Source: Halomonas jincaotanensis (GTDB lineage Bacteria > Pseudomonadota > Gammaproteobacteria > Pseudomonadales > Halomonadaceae). From it: a DNA stretch of 64,000 bases. A program made the translations under genes and the position numbers. This document shows, in pieces, positions 25,582 to 35,036 of this stretch. The stretch lies in assembly GCF_018448785.1 (NCBI RefSeq), contig NZ_JAHCLU010000006.1, positions 161,504 to 225,503 on the forward strand. The letters are read 5' to 3'. The notes beneath the pieces were generated by a model. The model was given only the letters and a program-made list of their open reading frames with translations, searched no databases and was not told the origin of the DNA. How positions within the stretch are numbered: the stretch's first letter is position 1; each line of letters opens with the position of its first letter.

Positions 25582-28217
25582 CAGATCGACTCGCCGGCGA
25601 ATTCATGCGCCGGCGAGAAGCGCCTGCCTCGGAAGCGCTCGATAGCACCGGTGATGTCATCGATCAGCAGCACCAGCAGGTCGCCCTGGCTTGCCTCGTC
25701 GAAGGCCTTGTCGACGGCCTGGGCTTCCTCCATGATGATCTCCACCCGGCAGGTACCGCCCACTGATTCGGCGCCGTCACGCAGCAGGCCGGCGGCCTCG
25801 CCGGGCGTACGACCGCGGGAATCGGTCTCGTAGATGTAGACGATGTCATGCATCCGCGCGAGCAGGGTGCCCAGGCTGAACAGGTCCTCGTCGCGGCGAT
25901 TCCCCGGAGCGCTGGCCACGCCGATACGCCGCCCGGCGGGGATCCGGTCGACCAGCCCACTGAGGGCCTCGAGGGCAGGCACGTTATGCCCGTAGTCGAT
26001 GAGCACCTTGATACCGTCGGCTTCGATGAGGTTGGTGCGTCCGGGGTTCTGTCCCGGGGTGGGATGGAAGGTGCGCAGTCCCATCTGGATATCGGCGATC
26101 GAGAGCCCCAAGGCATAGGCCGCGGCACTCGCAGCCAGGGCGTTGGCGACGTTGAAGGTGGCGTGTCCCTCGAAGGTGATCGGCACGTCCACCACCGGGA
26201 TCACCTCGGCCTCGACATGGCCCTGGCGCATCACGATGCGCTCGTTGTGGACGGTGAAGGCCACTCCGTGTTCGCGGACATGCTGTCGGACCGGCCGCGA
26301 GTCGGGATCCATGGTGAAGAAGACGACCTCGCCACGCGCCCATTCCTGGCCGGCCAGGACACGCGGATCGTCGGCATTGAGCACGGCGGTCCCGGTCTTG
26401 CAGACGGCATCGATCACCACGGTCTTGCAGCGTGCCAGTTCGTCCAGGGTACGGATATCGTGCTCGCCCAAGTGGTCGCTGGCGATGTTGAGCAGCACCC
26501 CCACGTCGCACTCGTCGAAGCCCAGACCGCGGCGCATGATGCCGCCGCGGGCGACCTCGAGGACGGCGTACTCGACCGTGGGTTCGCGCAGCACGATCGC
26601 TGCCGCCTGGGGGCCGCTGTAGTCGCCGCGCATGACGACGTGATTGTCGATCTCGATGGCCCCGGTACAGGCCATGCCCACGTTGCGTCCCGCCTGGCGC
26701 AACAGGTAGGAGATGAGGCGCACCGTGGTGGTCTTGCCGTTGGTGCCGGAGACCGCGACGATGGGAATGCGCGCGTTGCTCTCGGGGTCGGGGAACAGCA
26801 TGTTGACGACATGGTGGCCGACATCGCGACCGGTGCCGTGGGTGGGCGAGATGTGCATGCGAAAGCCGGGGCCGGCATTCACCTCCACCACGCCGGCCGA
26901 CTGATCCTCCAGGGGCCGGCTCAGGGTCTCGGCGAGCAGATCAATGCCGATGATGTCGAGGCCCACCAAGCGCGAGATGCGCTCCGCTGCGTGCTTCACC
27001 TCGGGATGGACATCATCGGTCACGTCGGTGGCCGTGCCCCCGGTGCTGAGGTTTGCCGTCGGCTTGAGGAAGACCATCTCGCCGGCCGGTATCACGCTCT
27101 GCAGGGTCAGGTTCTGCTGCTCGATCAGACGTAGAGATTGATCGTCGATCTGTATCTGGGTGAGCAGGTTCTCGTGGCCGATACCGCGCCGTGGGTCCTG
27201 GTTTTCCCTCTCCACCAGGGCCTGCAGGGTGGCAACCCCGTCGCCGACCACATGCGCCGGGCGTCGCCTGGCGGCGGCCACCAGCTTGCCGTCGATGACC
27301 AGCAGGCGATGGTCCTCGCCACGGACGTACTGCTCGACAATGACCGAGGGGTTGCGGTGGGCGGCGATATCGAAGGCCTCGCGCAGGGTGTGGTCGTCCT
27401 CGATGTTGGTGCTCACGCCACGGCCATGGTTGCCGATGACCGGCTTCACCGCGACGGGATAGCCGATGTCGCGAGCGGCGTCGAGGGCTTCGTCGAAGGA
27501 GCCGCACACTCTCCCCTGGGGTACCGGAATGCCGGCATCGCCGAGGATCTGCTTGGTCCAGTCCTTGTCATCGGCGATGCTGTAGCCGATCAGGTCGGTC
27601 TGGCAGGTTACCGTGGCCTGGATGCGCTTCTGGCGGCGGCCGTGCCCCAGCTGAATGTAGCTGCTCTCCTCGCTGAGTCGGGTATAGGGGATGCCGCGGC
27701 GCATGGCAGCCTCGACGATGGAGGCGGTGGAGGGACCGAGCATGTGGTGGTCGCGCACCTGCCTGAGGCGGTCGAGGATGCCCTCCAGGTCGATCTCACC
27801 GTCGTTGAACAGCTGCGTGACGAGATCCACTGCCTCGACCCCGGCCGCCAGGCCGCAGGCCTCGTCGCGGTAACGATAGATGACGTTGTAGATACCGGTG
27901 TCGTAGCTGTCGATGGTCTTGCCATAGCCCACCGAGAAGCCGATCAGGTTCTGCAGCTCGATCGCCACGTGCTCAACGACGTGTCCAGCCCAGGTGCCGC
28001 GCTCCAGGCGCTCCAGGAATCCGCCGGGCCGGCCCACCGAACAGCGGTGTTCCTGCAGGCTGGGTATCAGGGTGGTGAGGCGCCCGACAATGCCGGGAAC
28101 GGTGTCGCTGGGACGCTCCTCCAACTCTCCGATGTCCAGGCGCATGAAGATAGCGCGATAGCGACTATAGTAATTCGGGCCGCGCAGCGCGCGATGCTCG
28201 AGGATCTGCATGATCAA
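25581..28217 (-). CDS. cphA: CphA, cyanophycin synthetase
   Basis: CphA polymerises aspartate and arginine into cyanophycin granules using ATP. The 878 residues contain an N-terminal domain, an ATP-grasp domain (about residues 220-480; PVAVKPVIGNHGRGVS and VEQYVRGEDHRLLVI), and a Mur-ligase-like domain with the P-loop SGTNGKTTT near residues 490-500. Length and domain order match CphA1. It starts in a four-base overlap with cphB and ends overlapping iadA, so synthesis and breakdown genes share one message. Confidence 0.96.
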   Translation of the reverse strand: MIMQILEHRALRGPNYYSRYRAIFMRLDIGELEERPSDTVPGIVGRLTTLIPSLQEHRCSVGRPGGFLERLERGTWAGHVVEHVAIELQNLIGFSVGYGKTIDSYDTGIYNVIYRYRDEACGLAAGVEAVDLVTQLFNDGEIDLEGILDRLRQVRDHHMLGPSTASIVEAAMRRGIPYTRLSEESSYIQLGHGRRQKRIQATVTCQTDLIGYSIADDKDWTKQILGDAGIPVPQGRVCGSFDEALDAARDIGYPVAVKPVIGNHGRGVSTNIEDDHTLREAFDIAAHRNPSVIVEQYVRGEDHRLLVIDGKLVAAARRRPAHVVGDGVATLQALVERENQDPRRGIGHENLLTQIQIDDQSLRLIEQQNLTLQSVIPAGEMVFLKPTANLSTGGTATDVTDDVHPEVKHAAERISRLVGLDIIGIDLLAETLSRPLEDQSAGVVEVNAGPGFRMHISPTHGTGRDVGHHVVNMLFPDPESNARIPIVAVSGTNGKTTTVRLISYLLRQAGRNVGMACTGAIEIDNHVVMRGDYSGPQAAAIVLREPTVEYAVLEVARGGIMRRGLGFDECDVGVLLNIASDHLGEHDIRTLDELARCKTVVIDAVCKTGTAVLNADDPRVLAGQEWARGEVVFFTMDPDSRPVRQHVREHGVAFTVHNERIVMRQGHVEAEVIPVVDVPITFEGHATFNVANALAASAAAYALGLSIADIQMGLRTFHPTPGQNPGRTNLIEADGIKVLIDYGHNVPALEALSGLVDRIPAGRRIGVASAPGNRRDEDLFSLGTLLARMHDIVYIYETDSRGRTPGEAAGLLRDGAESVGGTCRVEIIMEEAQAVDKAFDEASQGDLLVLLIDDITGAIERFRGRRFSPAHEFAGESI

Positions 28218-29056
28218 CTCTCCAATAGGGCTCTGAGCTCGCTTGGGACGAGATAGCGTCGTGCTTCGACATCGAAGCCGTGACCGCTGACCATGGCGTG
28301 CAGGATCATGTTTTCAACGGCCACCGCTTCGCCCATCCGTAGGTCAGCGATATTGGAACTCGCCAGGTCCTGGCTATCGATAAGAATGACGTGCCCGGGA
28401 CCGACGGCTTCAAGAATCTGGTTCTGATGGATGATCACGGCGGCGTCTTCACCGAGGCCGACGCCAAGGTACTCCGGATTGGTCGCTCCGACTTCCATCA
28501 GGCGCGTGAACCGACCGCGCTCAAGGAAATGACTATCGATGATCAGGCCATCGACGAGGCCGAGCCCGAAGGTCATGTTTACCGCCCCCTTGCGAAGCGC
28601 GTCAGTTGCCGCCCCATTATAGATCATGGTGCCCGGCATGGCCGCTGCGCCGGCACTGGTGCCCGCGACCACGGCCCCCGACATCCAGCGTTCGCGGATA
28701 GCGGTCAGCACCGTTGAGCCGCCGAACACATTGGTCAAACGCAGCTGGTCACCGCCGGTGAAAAAGATCACCCCGCTCTGATTGATCAGCGCGACGTTCT
28801 CGGGGTCGGACGCCTGCTTACGATCCTCTATGTCGAGTTTGTGGATGCGGCTCGCCCCCAGGCGTTCGAAAGCCGCTTCGTAGGCAGGGAGTACTTGGTC
28901 GGGAATGCTGCTGGCTGTTGCGATCACCGAGACTTCGCCATTGCCCTCAGGCGCCAGCTCGAAAACCCGCTTGAGAATTTCAAGCTCGGATGTCTTGTCT
29001 TCGGCACCCCCTATGGCCACGATATGTCCATGTCGGGCGGAGAGTTCAGAGGCCAT
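28214..29056 (-). CDS. cphB: CphB, cyanophycinase
   Basis: CphB is a cytoplasmic serine exopeptidase that breaks cyanophycin into beta-Asp-Arg dipeptides. The 280-residue protein has the peptidase S51 pattern: HIVAIGGAEDK at the start, FFTGGDQLRL, and the nucleophile Ser134 in AGTSAGAAAM. AAAGGA lies upstream of ATG 29056. It is the first gene of cphB-cphA-iadA and is divergent from a TSUP permease across 140 bp. Confidence 0.95.
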   Translation of the reverse strand: MASELSARHGHIVAIGGAEDKTSELEILKRVFELAPEGNGEVSVIATASSIPDQVLPAYEAAFERLGASRIHKLDIEDRKQASDPENVALINQSGVIFFTGGDQLRLTNVFGGSTVLTAIRERWMSGAVVAGTSAGAAAMPGTMIYNGAATDALRKGAVNMTFGLGLVDGLIIDSHFLERGRFTRLMEVGATNPEYLGVGLGEDAAVIIHQNQILEAVGPGHVILIDSQDLASSNIADLRMGEAVAVENMILHAMVSGHGFDVEARRYLVPSELRALLES

Positions 29057-29197
29057 AATCCTTTCGTCGCCCAGCGACGCTTTTAGAGGAAATGCCGAAG
29101 CAATGTCCGTGCGAGTAATGTTGGCTTATCTAATGCCTGCTTCGACCTTTATAACAGCCATGCGAGTCTGTAGCACGCCCTTGCTGACTGGCACGAG

Positions 29198-29956
29198 ATG
29201 CTAGACGCGCTCTCGCCACTGGGGGGTGGTATCAACCTGGTGTTGATACTGCTGTCGGTTGCAACGTCGGCATTGACAGCTGCCGTCGGGGTAGGTGGCG
29301 GCGTATTGATGATCATGGCGCTGGCACAGGTGATGCCCGCTGCAGCGTTGATTCCGGTGCACGGCATGGTGCAGTTGGGCTCCAATGCCGGGCGAGCCGC
29401 GATGACCTGGCGCCATGTGGACCGCGCTGTGCTCGCCGCCTTTGTCCCAGGTGCGATGTTGGGGGCGCTGGTCGCAGCCTGGCTGCTGGTGCGGCTGCCG
29501 GCCGGGATACTGGAGTTATGCATCGCCGCCTTCGTCCTCTACACCTGTTGGGGCTCGGGCTTGCCGAAACGCGCCCTGGGCCGCGTTGGGGTTTTCGTCG
29601 CTGGAGCCATCACTACCTTGCTGTCAAGCCTGGTCGGGGCGAGTGGGCCGCTGGTGGCCGCTTTCATCAAACAAGGTCAGGCGGGTCGTCTGGCAAGTGT
29701 CGCCACCTTCTCGGCATGCATGTTGCTTCAGCATCTCACCAAGGCGTTTGTGTTCGGGGTGGCCGGCTTCGTTTTTCGTGACTGGTTGGTGCTTATTTTG
29801 ATCATGGTGGCGGCGGGGTTTGTCGGCACCTGGCTCGGGCTGCGGCTGCTTCACCGAGTGACCGACCATCGCTTCGATTTCCTCTTCAAGTGGGTACTGA
29901 CCCTGCTTGCCGTGCGCTTGACCTGGCTGGGGGTTCAGAGGTTGCTGGCAGCCTGA
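29198..29956 (+). CDS. TauE/SafE (TSUP) family membrane permease
   Basis: This 252-residue protein has about eight hydrophobic segments and the two-repeat TSUP layout: AAVGVGGGVLMIMAL in the first half and SSLVGASGPLVAAFI in the second. Family members export sulfite, sulfoacetate or related anions. The substrate cannot be read from sequence. No strong ribosome-binding site precedes ATG 29198. The neighbours give no substrate clue. Confidence 0.85.
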   Translation: MLDALSPLGGGINLVLILLSVATSALTAAVGVGGGVLMIMALAQVMPAAALIPVHGMVQLGSNAGRAAMTWRHVDRAVLAAFVPGAMLGALVAAWLLVRLPAGILELCIAAFVLYTCWGSGLPKRALGRVGVFVAGAITTLLSSLVGASGPLVAAFIKQGQAGRLASVATFSACMLLQHLTKAFVFGVAGFVFRDWLVLILIMVAAGFVGTWLGLRLLHRVTDHRFDFLFKWVLTLLAVRLTWLGVQRLLAA

Positions 29957-30126
29957 GAGCCAGTGTTAGCGTGACCTTATACTATTGATTTAGGCAAATT
30001 GGGGGTAAAACCACGAAAATCGCATGGAAAGCATCGCTTCTGCCTGTACAGTCGGTAAAGTAGGTTCATGATAGTCGAACGTATGTGCCGAATGTACGCT
30101 ACAACAGGGAATACGAGGGAACACCG

Positions 30127-31545
30127 ATGGTGACCGCAACTAAAATGACAAAACGGCGCCATGGCATGACAGGGCTTATGCTGCTGATCAGCCTGGCCTT
30201 GTTCACGACCGCTCAAGCACAGGCAGGAAATCCCCGTTATGCCGGTATCGTCATCGACGCCGACAGTCAGGAGATCCTCTACGCCGATAATGCCGACAAG
30301 CTTCGCTATCCGGCCTCGCTGACCAAGATGATGACGTTGTATCTGCTTTTCGAGGCCCTCGAGGAGCGCAGCCTGAGTCTGAATCAGCCGCTGTCGGTCT
30401 CGCCTGCCGCTGCCGCCATGCCGGCCACCAAGCTGTGGCTCAAACCCGGCGACAGCATCCCGGTGGAAACGGCACTTCAAGCGCTGGTGGTGCGTTCGGC
30501 CAATGACGTCGCAGTGGTGGTAGCCGAGGCGCTGGGTGGTACTCACGTCAACTTCGCGCGAATGATGACTGACAAGGCTCGCCAGCTCGGCATGTACGAA
30601 ACGGTTTTTCGTAACGCCTCGGGGTTGCCCGACGCCGGCCAGGTTACCACGGCCCGCGATATGGTCATTCTCGCTCGCCACCTGATGCAAGACTTTCCTC
30701 AGTACTACCCTTATTTTTCACGCCAGCAGTTCACCTGGCGGGGCAAGACACACACCGGCCACAATCGCTTGCTGAAGACCTTCCCGGGGGCCGATGGTCT
30801 CAAGACGGGTTTCATTCGTGCGTCGGGTTTCAATGTCGCCACCTCGGCGGTGCGTGACGGCCGGCGCTTGCTCACCGTGGTGATGGGCGGCTTTACCGCA
30901 GCCTCTCGCGACGAACATACGGCTGACCTGCTCAACCGTAGTTTCGTGCGTGCCGCGCTTGCCGATGGCAATAGCTGGTTAGCCAGTGCCGATATATCCG
31001 GTGGCAGGTTGACGTCAGACGCCCAAGGCGCACCATATATTCCAGCCGCTAATGAGGGGCAGCTAGCCAGCAACAGCGCCGCAGAGAGCGATCGTCTGCG
31101 TGAGGTGTCCAGCGCCTTCCCGCCCGCGCCAGTAGTCGCATCGGTCTCGACCCTTGATGAGTCCTCGCCCGGCGCCATCAAGGGTGATGCGCCGGCCTCA
31201 GTCTTCGCGTCACCGCCGCAGGAACAAGGATCGGCCGGTGACCCCATCCACCAACTGATGACGGATGTTGGAAATACCGAAGGTGTCGACATCCGGTCTG
31301 GCGGTACCTGGGGGGTGCAGGTCGGTGCCTTCAGCGATGCCAACCATGCTCGCACCCTGGCCTCCCGTGCTGCCGATCGGTTGGCCAGCCAGCTGGCCAA
31401 TGCGCGGATCGCTGTGGCCAACGCAGGCGACAGTGGGGTGTACCGTGCACGCGTGGTAGATCTCAACGAAAGCCAGGCGCACGACGCCTGTCGTAGCCTG
31501 GTGCGCGAGGGCATGGACTGCATGGTGGTACAGGCAAGTCTCTAG
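30127..31545 (+). CDS. D-alanyl-D-alanine carboxypeptidase with SPOR domain
   Basis: This periplasmic penicillin-binding protein of the S11 family trims peptidoglycan stem peptides. The signal peptide ends near AQA (about residue 33). Catalytic motifs are SLTK at residues 64-67, SAN at 124-126 and KTG at 226-228. A linker of about 100 low-complexity residues leads to a C-terminal SPOR domain (about 392-472, WGVQVGAFSDANHA) that binds denuded glycan at the septum. ATG 30127 has GAGG upstream. A strong terminator follows the gene. Confidence 0.93.
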   Translation: MVTATKMTKRRHGMTGLMLLISLALFTTAQAQAGNPRYAGIVIDADSQEILYADNADKLRYPASLTKMMTLYLLFEALEERSLSLNQPLSVSPAAAAMPATKLWLKPGDSIPVETALQALVVRSANDVAVVVAEALGGTHVNFARMMTDKARQLGMYETVFRNASGLPDAGQVTTARDMVILARHLMQDFPQYYPYFSRQQFTWRGKTHTGHNRLLKTFPGADGLKTGFIRASGFNVATSAVRDGRRLLTVVMGGFTAASRDEHTADLLNRSFVRAALADGNSWLASADISGGRLTSDAQGAPYIPAANEGQLASNSAAESDRLREVSSAFPPAPVVASVSTLDESSPGAIKGDAPASVFASPPQEQGSAGDPIHQLMTDVGNTEGVDIRSGGTWGVQVGAFSDANHARTLASRAADRLASQLANARIAVANAGDSGVYRARVVDLNESQAHDACRSLVREGMDCMVVQASL

Positions 31546-31592
31546 TGTTTGCCGATTGCGCCTTTAACGACGACTAGCGTAGCCTCATCGAT

Positions 31593-31631
31593 CCACCCCG
31601 CCGGCCAACAGGTCGGCGGGGTGGTGTTTTT
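31593..31631 (+). terminator. Strong intrinsic terminator
   Basis: CCACCCCGCCGGCC pairs with GGTCGGCGGGGTGG over fourteen positions (one G-T wobble) with an AACA loop, followed by TGTTTTT. It ends the D,D-carboxypeptidase transcript and insulates the DMT permease gene. Confidence 0.92.
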
Positions 31632-31658
31632 GGATTCGGCGATGGGAGGATGCGTGGC

Positions 31659-32534
31659 ATGACATCATCGTTCAAGGGCATCGGGTTCATGTGTATTGGC
31701 GTGCTCTGCCTGGCCATCGGCGATGCCATCGCCAAGTGGCTCGGCGAGGTGCACTCGCCGCTGCAGATCATCTTCTTCCGTACCCTGGTGTCGCTGCCCA
31801 TGATCGCGGTGCTGGCCTATTTCGGCGGCGGCCTGCGCAAGCTGCGTACCCGCCGTCCCGGGGTCCATCTGCTGCGTGGGCTGATCTATACCGGCACCAT
31901 GTTCTGCTTCGTGCTGGGCCTGACGCTGCTGCCGCTGGCCGAGGCCACTGCCATCGCCTTCGTGGCACCGCTGTTCGTTACCCTGCTCTCTGTGCCTCTG
32001 TTGGGCGAGCGCATCGAGGGACCGGTATTGGCGGCGTCGCTGGTGGGCTTCGTCGGGGTGCTGATCGTCGTGCGTCCCGGCGGTGATGCCTTCGACCCTG
32101 GCGCCCTGGCACTGATCGGGGCAGCGGTCTTCTATGCGCTGATGATGATCACTGCACGGCGCTGGGGTGGCACTGAGCACCTTTGGGCCATGGTCTTCTA
32201 CATGACCCTGGTGCCCTTCGTCCTTACTGCCCTGGCGCTGCCCTGGGTGTGGCAGACGCCCCATCCCTGGCACTGGCTGGCCTTTGCAGGATCGGGCCTC
32301 TTCGGAGTGGGCGCCACAGCCTTTATCACTATGGCGTTCCGACATGCCCCGGCGGCTATCGCCGCCCCCTTCGACTACACCGCCATGTTGTGGGCGGTAG
32401 TGATGGGCTGGTGGTTCTGGGGCGAGATGCCGGACGCCTGGGTGTTCGTCGGCAGCGCCCTGATCATCGGCAGCGGCCTGGCGATTGCCTACCACGAGCG
32501 ACGCACCACCCTGAAGCGTCGGCCTACTGCCTGA
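31659..32534 (+). CDS. EamA/DMT-family permease
   Basis: This 291-residue inner-membrane protein has ten hydrophobic segments in two EamA repeats, with SPLQIIFFRTLVSLPM in the first and FDYTAMLWAVVMGWWFWGE in the second. DMT members export or import metabolites; the substrate is unknown. ATG 31659 is preferred because GGGAGG is nine bases upstream; ATG 31650 would touch that site. Its 3' end overlaps convergent thiE by 11 bp. Confidence 0.88.
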   Translation: MTSSFKGIGFMCIGVLCLAIGDAIAKWLGEVHSPLQIIFFRTLVSLPMIAVLAYFGGGLRKLRTRRPGVHLLRGLIYTGTMFCFVLGLTLLPLAEATAIAFVAPLFVTLLSVPLLGERIEGPVLAASLVGFVGVLIVVRPGGDAFDPGALALIGAAVFYALMMITARRWGGTEHLWAMVFYMTLVPFVLTALALPWVWQTPHPWHWLAFAGSGLFGVGATAFITMAFRHAPAAIAAPFDYTAMLWAVVMGWWFWGEMPDAWVFVGSALIIGSGLAIAYHERRTTLKRRPTA

Positions 32535-33138
32535 CAAACCCCCTTGCGGCCGCCTCAGGGTCGGGCTGCCCGCAGATCGCCGAGATTACGGCAGCACCCT
32601 GGGCGCCGGCGGCACGCACAGCATCGGCATGCTCGGCCTTGAGACCACCAATGGCCACGGCCGGCAGGGGGCTTGCGGCGGCCAGAGAAGCGAGGCCTTC
32701 AAACCCAATCGGCTGGGCGTGATCACCCTTGCTGGGGGTGGCAAACACCGGCCCCAACCCAAGGTAATCCAGTCGGCTGTGATCAACGTGCGCCAGCTGC
32801 TCATGGGTCTGTACCGATAATCCGAGGATGGCGTTTGGACCCAGCGCCCGGCGCGCCTCGATCACATCGCCATCGTCCTGGCCAAGGTGCAGACCATCAG
32901 CGCCACTCTCTTCCGCCACGGCCAGGCGATCGTTGATCACCAATGGCACGCCGGTACCGGCCAGAGCCTCCTTAAGTCGACGCGCCTGGTCGATCAGCTC
33001 GCCATCCGATGCGTGCTTGTCTCGCAACTGGACGATTGTTACGCCGCCATGGACGGCGGCGACCACTGTCTCCACCAGGCCATGTTCGGCGCACAGATGT
33101 GGGTCGGTGATCAGGTACAGGGAAAGATTCAGACGCAT
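32524..33138 (-). CDS. thiE: ThiE, thiamine-phosphate synthase
   Basis: ThiE couples HMP-pyrophosphate with the thiazole phosphate to form thiamine monophosphate. The 204-residue TIM-barrel protein shows LYLITDPHLC, VTIVQLRDKHAS, VINDRLAVAEESGADGLHLGQDD, GLSVQTHEQ and the phosphate-binding VAIGGLK. GGAGGT lies before ATG 33138. It is the last gene of an apparent transporter-DsrE-ThiE operon. Confidence 0.94.
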   Translation of the reverse strand: MRLNLSLYLITDPHLCAEHGLVETVVAAVHGGVTIVQLRDKHASDGELIDQARRLKEALAGTGVPLVINDRLAVAEESGADGLHLGQDDGDVIEARRALGPNAILGLSVQTHEQLAHVDHSRLDYLGLGPVFATPSKGDHAQPIGFEGLASLAAASPLPAVAIGGLKAEHADAVRAAGAQGAAVISAICGQPDPEAAARGFVRQ

Positions 33139-33182
33139 CGTGACCTCCAGTATCAGATTGTGGGGTGCATGGCGCTAAGGGG

Positions 33183-33482
33183 TCAGGCGCGGATATAGGC
33201 CCAGCCTTCGGCCTGCCGCTCGGCCAGGGTGACCACGGCCGCCTCGACCTCGACGAGCTCGCGGGAATTATCGAGGCCCTGGGCCGCGAGCGAATTGCGA
33301 CATAGCCGCAGCAGTGGGTCGGTCGCGTCAGGCGTGGCCAGAGCGGCGGCCACGGCGCCGGCATTGGCGATGATCAGCACCTCGGCGTCGGGCCGGGCGT
33401 TATGCAGATTGGCGGCGTTACGCCGGGCACGGCCCAAGGCCTCTGCCGTGGGCGCGTGAAGCAGCACGCGAAGGGGTGTCAT
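33183..33482 (-). CDS. DsrE-family small protein
   Basis: This 99-residue protein fits the DsrE/DsrF-like fold: a first strand RVLLHAPTAEALGRARRNAANL, then EVLIIANAGAVAAAL, and a central LCRNSLAAQGL that holds the single Cys. DsrE proteins often take part in sulfur transfer. It lies 25 bp after the ABC ATPase gene and 44 bp before thiE, on the same strand. GGAGAT precedes ATG 33482. Confidence 0.78.
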   Translation of the reverse strand: MTPLRVLLHAPTAEALGRARRNAANLHNARPDAEVLIIANAGAVAAALATPDATDPLLRLCRNSLAAQGLDNSRELVEVEAAVVTLAERQAEGWAYIRA

Positions 33483-33507
33483 GGCGATCTCCGAGAGTGA
33501 TGCGTGG

Positions 33508-34275
33508 TCAATAATTGCCGATGATCGCTTCGACGCGCTGCACCAGCGGCGCGAAGTCGGGATGGTCGCGACGCTCGTCGAGTGGCAGGTCGACGCCCAG
33601 GGTCTCGACGACCCGTGCCGGCTGCCCCGTTTCCTGGTTGCCCAGTACCATCACTCGGTCGGCGAGCAATACCGCTTCCTCGATGTCATGGGTGACGAAG
33701 ACGATGGCGGCCTCGGTGCGTCGGCGCAGGGCGATGAGTTCCTGTTGCAGGCGGCGACGGGTGATGGCGTCCAGCGCCGAGAAGGGCTCGTCCATGAACA
33801 GTACCCGGGGACGCACGGCAAGCGACCGCGCGATGCCGACGCGTTGCTGCTGGCCGCCCGAGAGCGTATGGGGCCAACGTTCAGCGAGCTCATCGAGCCC
33901 CACCAGCGCCAGCGGTTCCAAGGCGCGGCGTCGTCGCTCGGCCTTGCTGAGCGACAGGCCTTCCAGGCCCAGTTCCACATTGCCTCGAACCTTGCGCCAG
34001 GGAAAGAGCCTCGGGGCCTGGAAAACCATCGACCAGGCGCGGGTGTCTGATGTGTTAGCCGTGGGAATCTCCACTTGACCCGATTGTGGGGAAAGCAGGC
34101 CGGCCAAGGCCCGCAGCAGGGTCGACTTGCCGACCCCTGAGGCGCCTACGATGGCCACGAACTCCTGCGGATGCAGCGTCAGGTCGACGCCGGCCAGGAT
34201 GGTGGTGTCGGTGAATCCCAGGCTCACGTTCCGGACGCTGAGTACCGGAGCGCTGTTCATGCCGCAAGCGGTCAC
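33508..34275 (-). CDS. ABC transporter ATPase, SsuB/TauB type
   Basis: This is the nucleotide-binding subunit of an importer. Walker A is GASGVGKST, the signature is LSGGQQQRVGIARSLAV, Walker B is VLFMDEPFSALD, and the switch His is in FVTHDIEEA. GTG 34275 is chosen because it forms a GTGA overlap with the permease stop and has GAGGTG upstream; ATG 34260 is a later option. The sequence type groups with nitrate/sulfonate/taurine and thiamine-precursor importers. Confidence 0.88.
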   Translation of the reverse strand: MTACGMNSAPVLSVRNVSLGFTDTTILAGVDLTLHPQEFVAIVGASGVGKSTLLRALAGLLSPQSGQVEIPTANTSDTRAWSMVFQAPRLFPWRKVRGNVELGLEGLSLSKAERRRRALEPLALVGLDELAERWPHTLSGGQQQRVGIARSLAVRPRVLFMDEPFSALDAITRRRLQQELIALRRRTEAAIVFVTHDIEEAVLLADRVMVLGNQETGQPARVVETLGVDLPLDERRDHPDFAPLVQRVEAIIGNY

Positions 34276-35036
34276 GGCTGCCACCTCAACAGTCGGCGCT
34301 GAATCAGCATGAACAGGAAGTCGAAGGTCGCGTAAAGAGCGGCGATGGTCAGCATGTACACCACGACGATGTCAGTGGCCAGCAGGCTCGACGCCTCCAT
34401 CATGCGCTGGCCGATGCCGGGGATGCCGAACAGCTCGGCGGCCACTACCGTCATCCAGCCCTGGCCAAGGCCGGAGCGCAGGCCACCGAGGATGCCCGGG
34501 GCCGCCGCCGGCAAGCTGACCTTGGTCAGCCTGGCCAGGAAACGCTGCTGCCCAAAGGCACGTGCCACTTCCTCGTAGCCGGGGTCCACCGAGTATACGG
34601 CGCTGTAGCTGGCGAAGTAATTGATCCAGAATACCCCTATGCTGATGATGAAGGCGGCCGCCGAGGGGTTGATACCGAACCAGATGATAGCGAAGGGGAT
34701 CCACGCCAGAGGCGGAATCGGGCGCAGCAACCTGGCAAGCCAGGCATGCGCGGCGTTGAATCTTGGCAGCAACGCGGCCGACATGCCCACGATGATGCCC
34801 AGGCTCGAGCCCAGCAGCACGCCCACGCTATAGTGGCTGAGGCTTGAGCGCACCACATCGAACCAGATGCCATCAAGCACTTCCAGCCACAGCACGCCGG
34901 GGATCGTCGACGGCAGAGGCACCAGGCTGCCGGGCAGCAGGCCGCTGCGCAGCGAAAGTTCCCAGAACAGCAGGAATCCGATGAGACCCAGTGCACTGAA
35001 AAGGGTGCGCTGGGCGCGTGACAGGCCTGCGATCAT
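34272..35036 (-). CDS. ABC transporter permease, SsuC/TauC type
   Basis: This 254-residue inner-membrane permease has about six hydrophobic segments and the BPD_transp_1 pattern, including LLRPIPPLAWIPFAIIWFG and the EAA-like loop EEVARAFGQQRFLARLTKVSLPAAAPGILGG. It overlaps the binding-protein stop as ATGA and the ATPase start as GTGA, so all three subunits are translationally coupled. Confidence 0.9.
   Translation of the reverse strand: MIAGLSRAQRTLFSALGLIGFLLFWELSLRSGLLPGSLVPLPSTIPGVLWLEVLDGIWFDVVRSSLSHYSVGVLLGSSLGIIVGMSAALLPRFNAAHAWLARLLRPIPPLAWIPFAIIWFGINPSAAAFIISIGVFWINYFASYSAVYSVDPGYEEVARAFGQQRFLARLTKVSLPAAAPGILGGLRSGLGQGWMTVVAAELFGIPGIGQRMMEASSLLATDIVVVYMLTIAALYATFDFLFMLIQRRLLRWQP

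Noticed and set aside
29957..30126. AT-rich gap searched for a tRNA or small RNA
   Set aside because: No cloverleaf or terminator pair was found; it is most likely the promoter of the carboxypeptidase gene.
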